Of a DNA stretch of 64,000 nucleotides, positions 22,525 to 36,200 are shown one piece after another. Numbering within the stretch: the first letter of the stretch is position 1; each line of letters starts with the position of its first letter. This DNA comes from Nematostella vectensis. Lineage: Eukaryota; Cnidaria; Anthozoa; Actiniaria; Edwardsiidae. A model generated the notes under the pieces. The model did no database searches. It was given only the letters and a program-made list of their open reading frames with translations, and was not told the DNA's origin. The DNA lies in contig NC_064039.1 in assembly GCF_932526225.1 (NCBI RefSeq), positions 9,442,139 to 9,506,138 of the forward strand, given 5' to 3'. The position numbers and the translations under genes are program-made.

Positions 22525-24284
22525 CTGTCTTACTGTACTGGAATGCAGCCCGGATTGAGTTTCGTCTGCAACTGCAGCCGGGGTCAGGATTCAATGGACT
22601 GTTGTGTTGTGTTACCAATCTAAGCCAAGGCGTTGTTACCGGGTTCCCTGTGCTTGTATAGATGAACATTCCGATGAACAGTGATAGGCAGCCTGGGGCC
22701 CGACGAGCTATGTGACGTCACAACTGTTACCAGAAAGCAAAAACAAACAAACAACAACAATAAAAAATAACAATCACCACGGATGGAAAGAACGCCTGGG
22801 TCTAGGCTGGTGCGTTTCTTGTTTCTATCACCCCGAAACCACACTCACCACAGAAAGTTTCCTAGTAGACTTAACTAATTTAACTAATCGTAGATTTAAC
22901 TAACCGTTTCTGGCCACCTCCTTACGGACCCCAGGGTACCAATCGCCTTGCTTGCTCGTCAAAAGACCCCTATCCCGTCCGTCCGTGTCAATGATAACAC
23001 GCGCGCGTACATTATTTTACCAGGACGAGGCGAGGACGCGCGGCGACCTCGTTCCCAGGGTCAACGCTCCTTAGGGGTAGAAATGGTTATGATCCCGGGC
23101 TTGCCGAGCCGCCGAGACCCGTGTTTCAGAATCCGAGCCCGAGACTTTTGTCCTAATTTAGGAATCCAAGCCCGAGCTTTCCGATCTCTCAACAACCGAG
23201 CCTGAGCTTTTTTTCGAGTTTGTTTTCGGATAACTTGCTGGAGGTATGTCATAAACATCAGATGAAATAAAGAGGTGTTACAATACATTCTTGCTACACT
23301 ACGAAAAAGGAGGGGAGCCCCGTAGCATGGTAACAAAATAAAACAAAAATTTAACAAAAATTCGGGACCCTGAAATCGCGTTTAAAAATCCGAGACACCG
23401 AGACCGTGGAAAAAAAAGCGAGGCACCGAGACACCTTGAATTTTGGGGAAAAACGAGACTTGGGTAAAAAAATGCCGAGATTTTGCGAAATTTTCGCGAG
23501 ACTTTCGAAATTTCAAGGTACGCATCGCTACCCCTCTTCTTGTACCCGAGAGTCAGAGAACTCACTCTCCCCCCCCCCCCCCCCTCCCTCCCCCCCCTAC
23601 CGCACTCTCGGAAAAATTAGGTCCACTTTTTCGCATTTCGCACCCCCCAAGAAAAATCCTGGGTACGGGCCTGCAGCTTCTTTCTTCTTTCGTTAATTTA
23701 GTAGAAAAAGTCGACTTTTTCTTTTAAAGGTTTTATTAATTAATCAACTGTCGACGCAGACCACAAGGTCCGACGCACACCAACAGATAGAGGCTGTCCG
23801 GTGGTTTCTTCCTACGTTTTTGTTAATTTAGTCATTGAAAGACTAGAGTAAACGCTATCTGGAGGTTGGAGGATGATGAATAATGGCATTCGATACCGGC
23901 GGTTTAGGTTTACTTAAAAAAATTATGTATTCTTCGTTAATATTATTATTATTATTATTATTATTTTTTTTTTTTTTTACGCCGGATTCTGGTTCCCGCA
24001 ACTCACGTAGTGTAGACATGGTTTACCTGTGGTGTAAAGCAAGCTTAATACTTCATGTTTGGTATTTCTGAAACAACATTTTAATAACGACCACATTAGA
24101 AAAAATGTCGATGAAATATTTGTATATTCATAGTATTAGGAAAGGTTCAGTAAATAAAAGCATTGCTATAGAGCTTTTTTTGTATTTTCAAAAGATGTTT
24201 GCCAAAGGTTTTTGAGAGGCTCTAGATTCATTGAGTATATAACCTTTGTGAAAACCCGCTGACCAGACCGTCTCTAATTTGAAA
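22525..24284. other. Intergenic region between divergent calumenin and PAN2 genes
   Basis: No coding region is supported. Around 23080-23530 are repeated ccgag/cgagacaccgagac units, followed by a C-rich tract at about 23570-23595 and an ATT microsatellite running into poly(T) near 23940. The PAN2 promoter must lie in the right part, but no clear core element was identified. Confidence 0.45.
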
Positions 24285-27200
24285 ATGGAGTTGGAACATG
24301 AAAGCAGTGTTGTGAAGGAAGAATACCAGGAAATACGGACCATTTTCAACAATGCCAGAGAACCTTTGGGTATCACATCGGTCATCACGGATCCGTTTGA
24401 GGAGTTGGTCTGGGTTGGGAACCAATCTGTGAGTAAATAGCAAAGTTTTTATCTCTTCTTTGTGTAGATGCGAAAACGCGCGATTATGATGTTGCCCAAG
24501 TTATTTGGAAAATATGTATTTTTTAACCTCTAAGAATTGTTCGCCTAGATCTAATTGCTGAGCCATGACAATGTGTTTCTCGCTGTCTACTGTAGAGTGA
24601 GACTGATCTCTCACACATTGTTCATTGTTCACATATAGACTTCATATAAGAAATTTAGCCAGCATTATAACTAAATTTGGAGCGACTACAGAACACAGTG
24701 CCAATGGGACTTCACACCTTGATTTCTATAGAATGAAGCAATAAATACAATGGAAATGCAAATAGGTTTGGATGTGGCCCTGAATTCTGTAGTCTAGCTC
24801 TTAATTTATAAGCACAGCTAAACTGTATGGATTCTCATATGCTGAACGCAGTGACTTACCTTTCTGATTTCTCTATAGTAAAAGTTAAGAATTTCAATGA
24901 GAAGAAGTCGTTATATGTGACGGTTCACGAGAAAACCAAACATGGCTTCATTTGCATACAGTTTTAATCAATTTCGAGAGTGCGAAGTTTCCGTTACGCG
25001 AGCGCAAACTTTTCGTTTAGCAAGAGCAAGCTTTCCATTACACGTTTTCCGTTACATGAACCCAATAGTGAGGCTAAGATTAATGATTTTATTTGACGCG
25101 ATTATATTTGGTTCGGTTTCGGGGTTGTTTAAACAAGAACTTCAACTGAGATACAGGAGTTCATATTGCAACATTCGCACTTATTCTTACAATACAATAC
25201 AGTAAAAGAGTTCAAACAGATTTGAAATCAACACTATTTAGTTAGTATTAGCAAATAATCATACATGATATTTTCGGCCTTATTTACATTTACAATGCAT
25301 CGCCGAGAGAACGTACAATCGACAATCAACCTTGTCTCTCCTTGTTGCTTGTGCATGATTAAAAAAAATTCATCCATCTAGCTATTTGAAAGTTTTGGCT
25401 TTCGCACTTTCGTAGAAATACCCGATGAAGAGATCTACTTCTTTCTCTCAAATTAATATCCATGGTGTGTTTATTACAAATCTTTGTCGAAAAACAGCTC
25501 CCCGCTGTTCAGTTTTGGCTTATGAGCATTCGTAGAAAGGTTCGTTGTTAACAAACAATATCCTAAAATAATTATTCAATTACTTATCGTTTATTTGTGC
25601 CCTAATAATGCGCATACATGTAAAATAAATGATACTAGCGCTCAAAAATAATATTCGATCATTTTGCCATTGAGGCAGCGTGGTAGATAGGTTTGCATGA
25701 ACCTATACCATTCGGCACATTTTGGCTGTTTGATGGTATTGATGTTTCGTTGAAGCGCTTCCAGCAACAAATTTGTGCGATAAATATCTAATGGTACTCC
25801 TCTGTTCCTTGCTTCATCCCTGTTGTTAATTTCTGCCTGTATTTGAGGCCGTGAAATATCTGCGCTTATCGCTGCTTTCAAACAACTTATTACCTGCTCT
25901 ACAGGGTTAAGAAATGGACTGTAGGGCAGCAACATTTTTGTTTCTGTATTTGGGCCCGGGTTAAAACGGCGAAATGATAGAATATAATTTTTTTTGAGTG
26001 CTAGTATCATTTATTTTGCATGTATGTGCATTTTAAGTTCACAAATAAACGAGAAGTAATTGAATAATTATTTTAGGATGTTGTTTTTCATAAAAGGCTT
26101 ATTGTTTGTACGGAGGCGCTAACGTTTGTAAGAAGTACGCAAATGACTTTCACAAAATACTATTGTTTGCACTTGCTGTAATAAAAATGTTAATGAATAT
26201 TTCGTTCACTGTATTGATTGCGAGTTCTCGTATTATTGATATTCTGTTTGTGCTATTGTTATGTATCAATGCGCAAATGAAAATAGATTTTTCATTCCTG
26301 GTTGTCGAAAAGTGTAAATGTAAGTGAAGAAAATGCAATTGTGTGCACTCATTTATGTAAAGTTCGTTAATGTATTTCCTTTTAGTTCAAATGATTTTAC
26401 TTTCGCTTAAATGACAGTACATCGGAGTAAATGTTTGTAATTTTGGCTAAAATGAATGTTTTTTTTTTCTGTAATGAAAAGCAAAAGGTGTTATGGCTGT
26501 ACACCACTTTTGTTAGCAAGGTATTGCTCTATCGACCTGCCAAATTTTATGCAATTCCGAGCAATCTACATGGTACATAAATTCGAAAGTTTAAGCATGT
26601 TTTGGTCGAGTTTTTGTTTTGCCTTAATGCGCTTCTAAAGATTCCTTGATGCTTAATCCCTTTTCCGGATTATAACACTTCACACCTAATCGAGACACGC
26701 ACGTTAGCCAATAGGGTTCGACCACTGCTGTGTTGCGTTTCCGAAGAAAACAAATGCTTATCAAGTGTTGCACACGCTTTTGACAAAAGCACCAAACTAG
26801 GAAATCGTAGACATTGGCAAAGAAAAACGCCAATTACCCGGGAATAAGGGAGAAGCAAAGGATCTCAATCCGGAGGAAGCGAAAACTGAAACCTCCTAAA
26901 TTAAATGGCTGCTATTGGGTCAGTGTAGATCTTCACAGGACAAAATCAGCCTGTTTGAATAGTGCGTTATCGTCTTATTTGTGTTTTGTGTAGATTCAAC
27001 GTAGAGGAATTCTTAGAGTATCTATGTGAGTATCTACGTGCGAGCGTGGAAAACCGACAAAAATGAGGAAAACCTACGCGTATGATAAGATATTACCAGA
27101 ACTGCCACTGGGCTTATACATTGGCTTTTCTACCTTCCCAAGGATTCTTCTTTTTGCGAGGCATGTTTTTTCTTTGTTATATATACTAAAAAAACTAAAA

Positions 27201-30200
27201 ATGATAGAAAATTGCAGAACAGAGTAACTGAAGTGTGAGCGCGAGCGCCGATGAAACAAATCACAACACTTGTGGCGCGTTGCTCGGTATCGGGCAAATT
27301 TGAGTCTAATGATAACAGGATTAAAAGATTATAACGGGAAATGTGTCATGCTTATAATTCTCCTAAAAACGTTTTCGCTTATATTTTCTAAAATTAAATT
27401 GCTACTGTAAATATTATTCCAGGATATGGTAGTATTTAATGCAGGGACTCAGTTAATGTAAAAATTGTATTTTCGGTATTTCTGTCCACACGAAACTGTT
27501 CCGTAACCTTAACCTTTTCTCCCAGGGCCATATTAGCTCCTTTTATGGGATTCAACTGCAGAAGTACACACGGTTCCAGGCCCATCATGGGGAAATACGA
27601 CACATGTTGGTGGACGATGGCGGAGTGTTGTCACTATCAAGCAGTGAGCTGAGATATGGCAAACGGACGGGCATAAAACTCTTTAGTCTTAGGTGATATT
27701 AAAAAACCCTACCAAGTTGTTAAAATAAACTTTACTTATAAAATAGTTGAGTCGGATATCGATCAAATTATGACCTTTTTACCCCCCTGTCCATCCTACC
27801 ACTATCTCTCACTCTTTCTTGCTTGAATTCTCCATGACTTCAATATCAGTAAAAGTTACATGTTATGATATATACATGATATTTTCAAAGCCAAAATCTT
27901 CCATCTTTGACATAAATTTTTTTTTGCAAAAATAAAAAAATGAAGCCAAAGATGCTTAACATATATCTTGCTAGCCTATACTTTTGGTGTCTCAGGCTGG
28001 ATATTCACCTTTAAAAATGTTTTTTTTTTTCTCACAGTGGTCCTAACATGACTAATCTACAATGCATGCTTCAAAGAGACAATAGCAATCTTCTCCTGGC
28101 CGGCCACCAGGACAACATGCTGGAGGTTGACTTGAAGACAGGTTCTCTTACTCGTGAGGTAATTTCTCAACCAAAGAGAGCTTACTGTCAGTAGATGACC
28201 CCCTCTATAATACAAGCACCAGGGGCATTGTAATGACTTCACAGCTTAAGACAGGCAGCACACTGACTTCTGAACCTTGAACACTGATAAACTATTTCTT
28301 TGTTATCATTAGTTTGAAGTTAACCCTGGAACTGTAGTGATGAAGTGGTCCTCAAGATATATCTGCTGTGGTGATACAAAGGGAAAGGTAAGTAATAAAA
28401 CGACAACCTCCTTTGCAAATGTTAAATATAATAAATGAATAAATTAGGGAAGCTAACCACCCCTTTGCAGTTGGAATGCTGAATTACAAGAGTGTATAAT
28501 ACAATTATGGATAAGCTAAAGGCATAGAAGTCACCTCGTCATGTTAAATATATATTTATTACTATTTTCCTGTGTGTAGGTAATCCTCAGAGATCCATTG
28601 AGAGCCAGAACACATCCTAGTCATGTTAAATAAATTTATTACTCTATTTTTCTGTGCGTAGATAACCCTCAGAGATCCATTGACACTCAACCCAGAACAT
28701 GTTCTTGACGCGCACTCAGGCACACTCTCTGATTTTGATGTGTCTGGAAATTTAGTGGTAACATCAGGATTTTCATCACGGTATGTAAAAATGCCCAGGG
28801 TGACAGTTATTTAGAGCAAGCAATCAGAAGGTTGAAGTTACGCTGTAGCCATGTGTTGGAATGTAATGACTATGGCCTCAAATCATTTTCTTTTTGGGGA
28901 AAGCCTTTTCTAAGTCAAGTTATTCTAATGGCAAACCAATTAGTTATAAAAAGTTGGTTGCTATTTGTATTGGGTATCTGCATGTACAATGCTGGACAAA
29001 ACTGTTGGTGTCACCTTGTTTAATTTTTCACTGCATAGGGGGTTCAATGTTACCCACTCCTCATGCGCGTACTCCCCCAATCACAATGTTGTTTAATTCA
29101 GGCTGTCTTTCTCAGAATTTAAGCACGGTCACATCCAACATTGAAAGGGGGGAAGAGGGGTTTCAATGACATTGTCTTGGGGAGAAAGCTAGTTCACTTA
29201 TGATAGATATCGAGAAAATTCACAACTAGTTTTGTCCAACATTGTAGCTTGAAAATGGAGACATCTTTTTTTTATTCTAGGCAAGGTCATCTAGCTGTTG
29301 ACCGTATTTTGATGATGTATGATCTTCGTACTCTGAGATCCTTGCCTCCAATGCAGGTAAGCATAGAAGAAACAATCAATGGTTCTTTAGACTACATTTG
29401 GGTGTATTTGAAATTAGTTTGAAATTATTAATAATGGATCCAATAAAATACAAATCAAAATAACTTTCGTGTAATCAGGGAATAAGTATGATATTGCAAC
29501 AGAGGTGTGGCCATTAGGAAGGCAGCACATATGACAGGGTTGCACCCCTAATTGCAGGTTTGGTTTTAAAATGACTTTCACTATTTGAATAACATTACTT
29601 TATATACAAACTTCTTGACAAAATTATACAGACCCTTGTACCCGAACTGGGAATAGATTGTGCAATGGGCGCATGTACAGGGGTCAGCGTTTTTTTGTAG
29701 GGGGTAAAAATAAAATGGCAGTTCTCATACACGAATGCCAGCCCAGCGAAATACAGAGAAAAGAAGCCTCTGCTAGCAGGGAGATACACAAATGCACAAC
29801 GGATTAAGTGCTTTACTGAAAGCAACAAAAACATAGAAAGCAATGAAACCTTTAAAGGAAAAAAAATATTTTGTGTTGAATCAGTTGGACTCTTCTCTTG
29901 TTTGAAAACCAGTCACAACCCTATTTCCAAATGTATTTTGTACATATTTCCAGGTTTCTATAGAGCCTATTATGCTTAGGTTTATCCCCACCTTTACGTC
30001 AAGGATGGCTGTCATATCACAGGTAGGAGCTCTTTTTGTGAAACTATTCTAAAGGGAACATTTTAATAATTTTAAATTTTACTTTTGATCACTTGCAGAC
30101 TGGTCAGTTTCAATTGATTGAGCCTGGTGGGCCAATGACGGCAGCATCGATGTTTGTCTATCACATCAACACCCAAGGCCACATGTGCTCCACAATAGAC

Positions 30201-33200
30201 ATCTCTTCCAATTGTAATGTCATGGTGTTTGGTGATACAGGAGGCAATATCCATCTCTATGGTGACAGCAAAGTCGCTGATGTCTGCTTTAATTCCTATT
30301 CAAGAGATGCTACATTTGCAAATGTGGTAAGACAAAAAAAAAAAAAAGAAAAGAAAACTGTCTTTATTCTAAGAAGAATCTGGTGATCACTTGTGTATCT
30401 TTGGGTTCATTTATTATTTATTGATTAACAAGATGTAGCTTAGAAATAAATAAAATGAATAATGAAATTGAACTGTGTGTGGGATAAGAAATGCTTGCTT
30501 GTTTTAGCAGAATCCACTAATGGTACATTTACTATTGAACAAGAAATTCCAAACAAAAGAGCCATAAAAAGAAGTTACCATGTTTAGGGGCAAGTCTAGG
30601 AGTGCTCAAATGTGAGACCCCCATTGTACAAAATAATGTAACCAAAGATATAGTAAATATATGGGGGATTGTTTCATATATAGAAGAAAATGTCTTATAA
30701 AGTATGCCTCCTGTATGTGTTTGTGTGAACAATTTGTTTTCTTTTCCAGACGTCTCCGACACAGCCAGTTGCCATAGATGACTACTCAGTCCCACTCTCG
30801 TCATATCCACTGCCCTTTACAAAGTGAGTTCATACCTTGAAGCCATGCTGTTGCACATTAGCAGTTAGCGACTAAGGACTTATAGTAATAAATTAAATAT
30901 AATTGTATTATTTATTTTACTTATGCTATTGTGCCTGTTACTCAATGATGAAAATTATTTAGTATCATCAATATTATGTGATCTAGATTCCATCACACTG
31001 TTGATGTAAACTAACCAATCTAATGCCAGCAGTTTATTATGTATTCAACTGTTTAAAAGGAAAATAAACTCTCTTAAAGATTTCCTTGAAAGCAATCAAC
31101 AAAATTTCCTATATTTCCATGTGACCTTCCTACTGACAGAAACTCCACTAAAAAATCTCTATTTTTCAAAACCCCCAAAAAACATCCTTTTTTACGATAG
31201 ACATAGGCACTGCCATAAAAAAAATAGGAATGCATTGAAACTTTACATATTTTGTTATTCTTTTTAGTGGGCCACTGTTATCTGACTGGCCAGAACAGAA
31301 TTATGTCAGGGTGGATAGGTAAGAATAATAATAGAGTACTTAGTAAAATACCTAAACTACTGAACTACTATTTTCTCATTTTGATGTACTGTTTGGAGTT
31401 GGGTCGGGACAAGGACAAAAGTTTGTTTTCCTGGCTAAGCAGATTGAAAGATTGTCAAACCATAAGGGCTTGCAATCTTCATTGTTGATTATTCAAATTA
31501 TCAGTCTTGAAAACTTAGCTGGATAAGAAGGATAATTGAATCAGGGCTTCTGGAATTACGCGCTTGTGCGGAAGCGAGTAATTTGGCTTTCTCCGCATAA
31601 TCCGCGTAATCAACAAATTTCCGCGTAATCCCGCGTAATTTGGCTAAATTTTGAAAGACAAAGCATTTAAGTGCACAGCTGATGTGTTCTTTTAGGGTTC
31701 TTACCTCTATTTCTTGTAAAAAAAACAGATATTCTTCATAAGAGTGCGATATTTCGAACTGAATTTCGAAAACTAAAATGACTAGGCGTTCTTTGCAAAA
31801 CCGCAAAGGCCTAGGACTAATAATAAAATTTTTAATTGGCTAGTGGCAAGGAGCCAATGAAAGCTTGCCTAAGATATTTCCGCGCAAAAATAAACCTTTT
31901 CAAGTTATTTCATGCTTTTTTTTCGGTACAAAATGTAGTTTGGGCGTAACAGTTGATATTCCGTGTAATTTAGCGCGTCATTCAGTAAAGAATCCCGCCA
32001 AATTTTGATTTTTAAAGAAAAACTTATTGCAAAATCCCGCGTAATTTAGCGCGTAATGATTGATTTTCCGCGTAATTTAGCGCGTAATCAAGCAAAGAAT
32101 CCCGCGTAATTTTGAGTTTTTTTCCGCGTAATTCCAGAAGCCCTGTTGAAAAGGTTAGTACAAAGAGACTGAAGGGTGTAGAGGAATCATGGGGGGATTG
32201 AGTTTTAATTGAAAGGTACAAAATGGAGGAAGATGGAAGATGTAAAAACTGATCAGTATAGAGAATCTACAATGTACAATTCTGAGAGTTATTTTAATAT
32301 TCTTATTGTCTTTAGACATGCAATTGCTATAGAACCGGAAATTCTGCGCAACATGGTAGTGCGCCAATTCATAGGTTATGCACCAAACCCAGGAAACAAA
32401 AAACGAAACCAGGTAGGTTCTTTAAAATTTGCAAGCCCAAGGGAGGATCTGGCTTTTTTAATGATAGAGGAGGGGGGGGGGGGGGGGAGACTCAGTAACA
32501 ATGGGGGAGGGGGTAATTCTTTTTTACATCTAGCTTTCCAAATCACACAGATACAAATAACTATCTAGGAAGACAGTTTTATCAAACAAATGTGCACTAG
32601 CTGAAGTAGGGTGTTTACCAAGAAGGAAATACTTTATCACTCTATGCTGGTTCTCCAATCCTTTGTTATCTAATCAATCCTCTCCAATCCTTTGTTATCT
32701 AATCAATCCTCTCCAATTCTTTGTTAAAAGGAAACCCCTCCAATCCTTTGTTAAAAGGAAACCTCTCCAATCCTTTAAAGGAATGTTCTGTATCGCATCC
32801 TTCGAACATAACCATTTTCTTTGACAGCCCACATGAATACAATTTCAAACATAGTGTTCTACTGTATGCTTATTCTATTTCAGTGGCCTTATGAAACCAA
32901 ACCAAATGTAGCCTTAGTGCAAACGAAAGGTGGAAAACCAGAACCAGAGCAGACAGAATCACACTCTACTAAAGGTACAAACTAAAACGATTTGAATAGG
33001 GGCTTTCATTGCTGTGAGTGCATGGTCATCACAACACCATATTTACACAATGTTCACACCTATAACTTGCCAACAATATTTGTATTGGATTTTTTTGTGG
33101 TACAACCAGAAAGCCTCTTTTAAAAGTGGGCTTCATATGCTGTTTACACAATGTCTCGATTAGAAGAACATTTGGGTTATTTTGTTTTCAGAGGACGAAT

Positions 33201-36200
33201 CTTCCTGCCTCATACCAAAAGCCTACAAGCGTGTTGAGATGAAATACTCCAGACTGGGTGAGTCATGGTTTGGAATATTATGTGGTCCAGGGTGTTGAGA
33301 TAAAATGCTCCAGACTGGGTGTGTCATGGTTTAAATGATGTGGTCCCGCATGTTAAAATGATGAAATGCTCAAGACTGGGTGAGTCATGGTTTAAAATAT
33401 GTGGTCCAGCATGTTAAAAAGATGAAATAGTGCTTCAGACTGGATTAGTCATGCTTTAAATGATGTGGTCCAGGGAGTTGAGATGAAATGCTCCAGGCTG
33501 GGTGAGTCAAAATTTGAATGATGTGGTCCAGGGTCTTGAGATGAGATACTCCAGACTCAGTGAGTCATGGTTTGAATGATGTGGTCCAGGGTGTTGAGAT
33601 GAGATACTCCAGACTGGGTGGGTCATGGTTTGAATGATACGATCCAGGGTGTTGAGATGAGACACTCCAGACTGGGTGAGTCATGGTTTAAATGATGTTG
33701 TCCAGGGGTTGAAAGATGAAATAATTCAGACTGGGTTAGTCATGGTTTAAATGATGTAGTCCAGGGTGTTGAGATGAGATACTCCAGACTGAATGAGTCA
33801 TTGTTTGAATGATGTGGTCCAGGGTGTTGAAAGATGAAATACTCAAGACTGGGTTAGTCATGGTTTAAATGATGTGGTCCATGGTGTGGAGATGAAATGC
33901 TCCAGGCTGGGTGAGTCATGGTTTGAATGATGTTGTCCAGGGTGTTGAGATGAAATACTCTAGACTGAGTGAGTCATGGTTTGAATGGTGTTGAGTGAGT
34001 CATGGTTTGAATGATGTTGTCCAGAGTGTTGAGATGAAATACTCCAGGCTGGGTGAGTCATGGTTTGAATGATGTTGTCCAGGCTGTTGAGATAAAATGC
34101 TCCAGGCTGGGTGAGTCATGGTTTGAATGATGTTGACCAGGGTGTTGAGATGAAATGCTCCAGGCTGGGTGAGTCATGGTTTAAATGATGTGGTCCAGGG
34201 TGTTGAGATGAAATGCTCCAGGCTTGGTGAGTCATGGTTTGAATGATCTTGCCACTAGTGATGGTAAAGCTACAGTAGTAAAGCTTTTTTTCTTGTTTGA
34301 CTTGACTCTGACTCACCTAACCAACCCCTTTATTTACAAAACCTTACCCTTGTTATCTTTGTGATTATATTCATTTTAGGCATAGAAGACTTTGACTTTG
34401 GCCAATATAACAAAACCAAGTTTGCTGGTTTGGAGATCCACATACCAAATGCTTATTGTAATGCCATGCTACAGGTATACTGACATTTATAAACAATAAT
34501 ATGGCCAATAGAAAGTCCTCAAAGTCATTTAGATTTTTTTCTTTGTTTGATTGTTTGTTCACTGAGAGATTGTTTGTCCAATGTCCCAATGAAAGTGTTG
34601 TGTGTAAGTCCCAGATCTGAAATGTTTAAGCTTACAGTATGTATATTTATTGTGCCTTTTCCATTTTTGACAGGTCTTGTATTATTTAGAGCCCATTCGA
34701 GTGAACTTCCAAAACCACTTGTGTGAAAGGGAGTTCTGCTTAGCTTGTGAGTTGGGCTTCCTGTTTTATATGTTGGACCAGTGGACTGGTGCCCCATGTC
34801 AGGTGAGTAGGTTTGCACTCCCTGTGGTGAGTTCTGTTTAGCTTGTGAGTTGGGCTTCCTGTTTTATATGTTGGACCAGTGGACTGGTGCCCCTTGTCAG
34901 GTGAGTAGGTTTGCACTTCCTGTGGTGAGTTCTGTTTAGCTTGTGAGTTGGGCTTCCTGTTTTATATGTTGGACCAGTGGACTGGTGCCCCTTGTCAGGT
35001 GAGTAGGTCTGCACTCCCTGTGGTGAGTTCTGCTTAGCTTGTGAGTTGGGCTTCCTGTTTTATATGTTGGACCAGTGGACTGGTGCCCCATGTCAGGTGA
35101 GTAGGTTTGCACTCCCTGTGGTGAGTTCTGCTTAGCTTGTGAGTTAGGCCTCCTCTTTTATATGCTGGACCAGTGTACTGCACCCCTTGTTTGATTAAGA
35201 TTTGTGAAAGGGTGAAAAAGCTTGCTGTGTTAATTAATAGTTCTGACCTTTCAAACAGTCGCATGTGGTATCCAATCAGAATAGAGCTCACATAATCATA
35301 GTTGTTCCCCAAAACTCCCACAGAAATGTTTGGATTTTCTAGCAACTTTGAATGGGCATTGAACCTGTCTGTATACAAGCGTTGTAAGCTATGGTCCTAC
35401 TGCTTGTAGCATGGATCTAAACCCCTTCCCAAAGAGCACTCAGCATAACTGGCGAGACTCTGGTCCAGACTGCTGGGTGTTGGCCCTGTTTTCAGGGGAA
35501 TTATGTCACAAACTTGGTTTTGACTTGGATTTGGCTTACTGTTTTGACTTACTGTTTATTATCAATGTTCACAGGCCAGTAATTTCCTGCGGGCATTCCG
35601 TACTATCCCTCAAGCCTCTGCACTCGGTCTTGTGCTAAATGATGTAGATGAGTCTGCAGGCAAAGCAAACTTCCCTAGACTCATCCAGAGCTGGATTCGC
35701 TTCGTACTCCAACAGACACATCAGGTATGGTATATCAATTATTTACTCTTCGTTTAGTACAAAATGCTTTCTACTATTAGATACACATCAGGTATGGTAT
35801 ATCACTTATTTACTCTTCGCTTAGCACGAAATACTATTTACTATTAGATACATATCAGGTATGGTATATCACTTATTTACTCTTCGCTTAGTACTAGAAT
35901 ACTTTGTACTATTAGATACATATCAGGTATGATATATCACTTTTCGCTTATTTCAAGATCAGTTCACACTATTGAACACCAAAGAAAGATTGGGTTAGGC
36001 TTAGGGCTAGGTGTTATGATTAAGTAGCCACTTACAGGAATCGAACTGTGATTGACAGTCGCCATTTCCTTTATTATACTAAAAACTTTTTTTTATCTAT
36101 TTTCGATCATTAAAGATTTTTGCTTCTGCGTATAATGAATGCCGCTTGTGTGAGAAAATAAAAGTTTCTTCATTTCTTTCAGGATACCCTGAAAACACAA

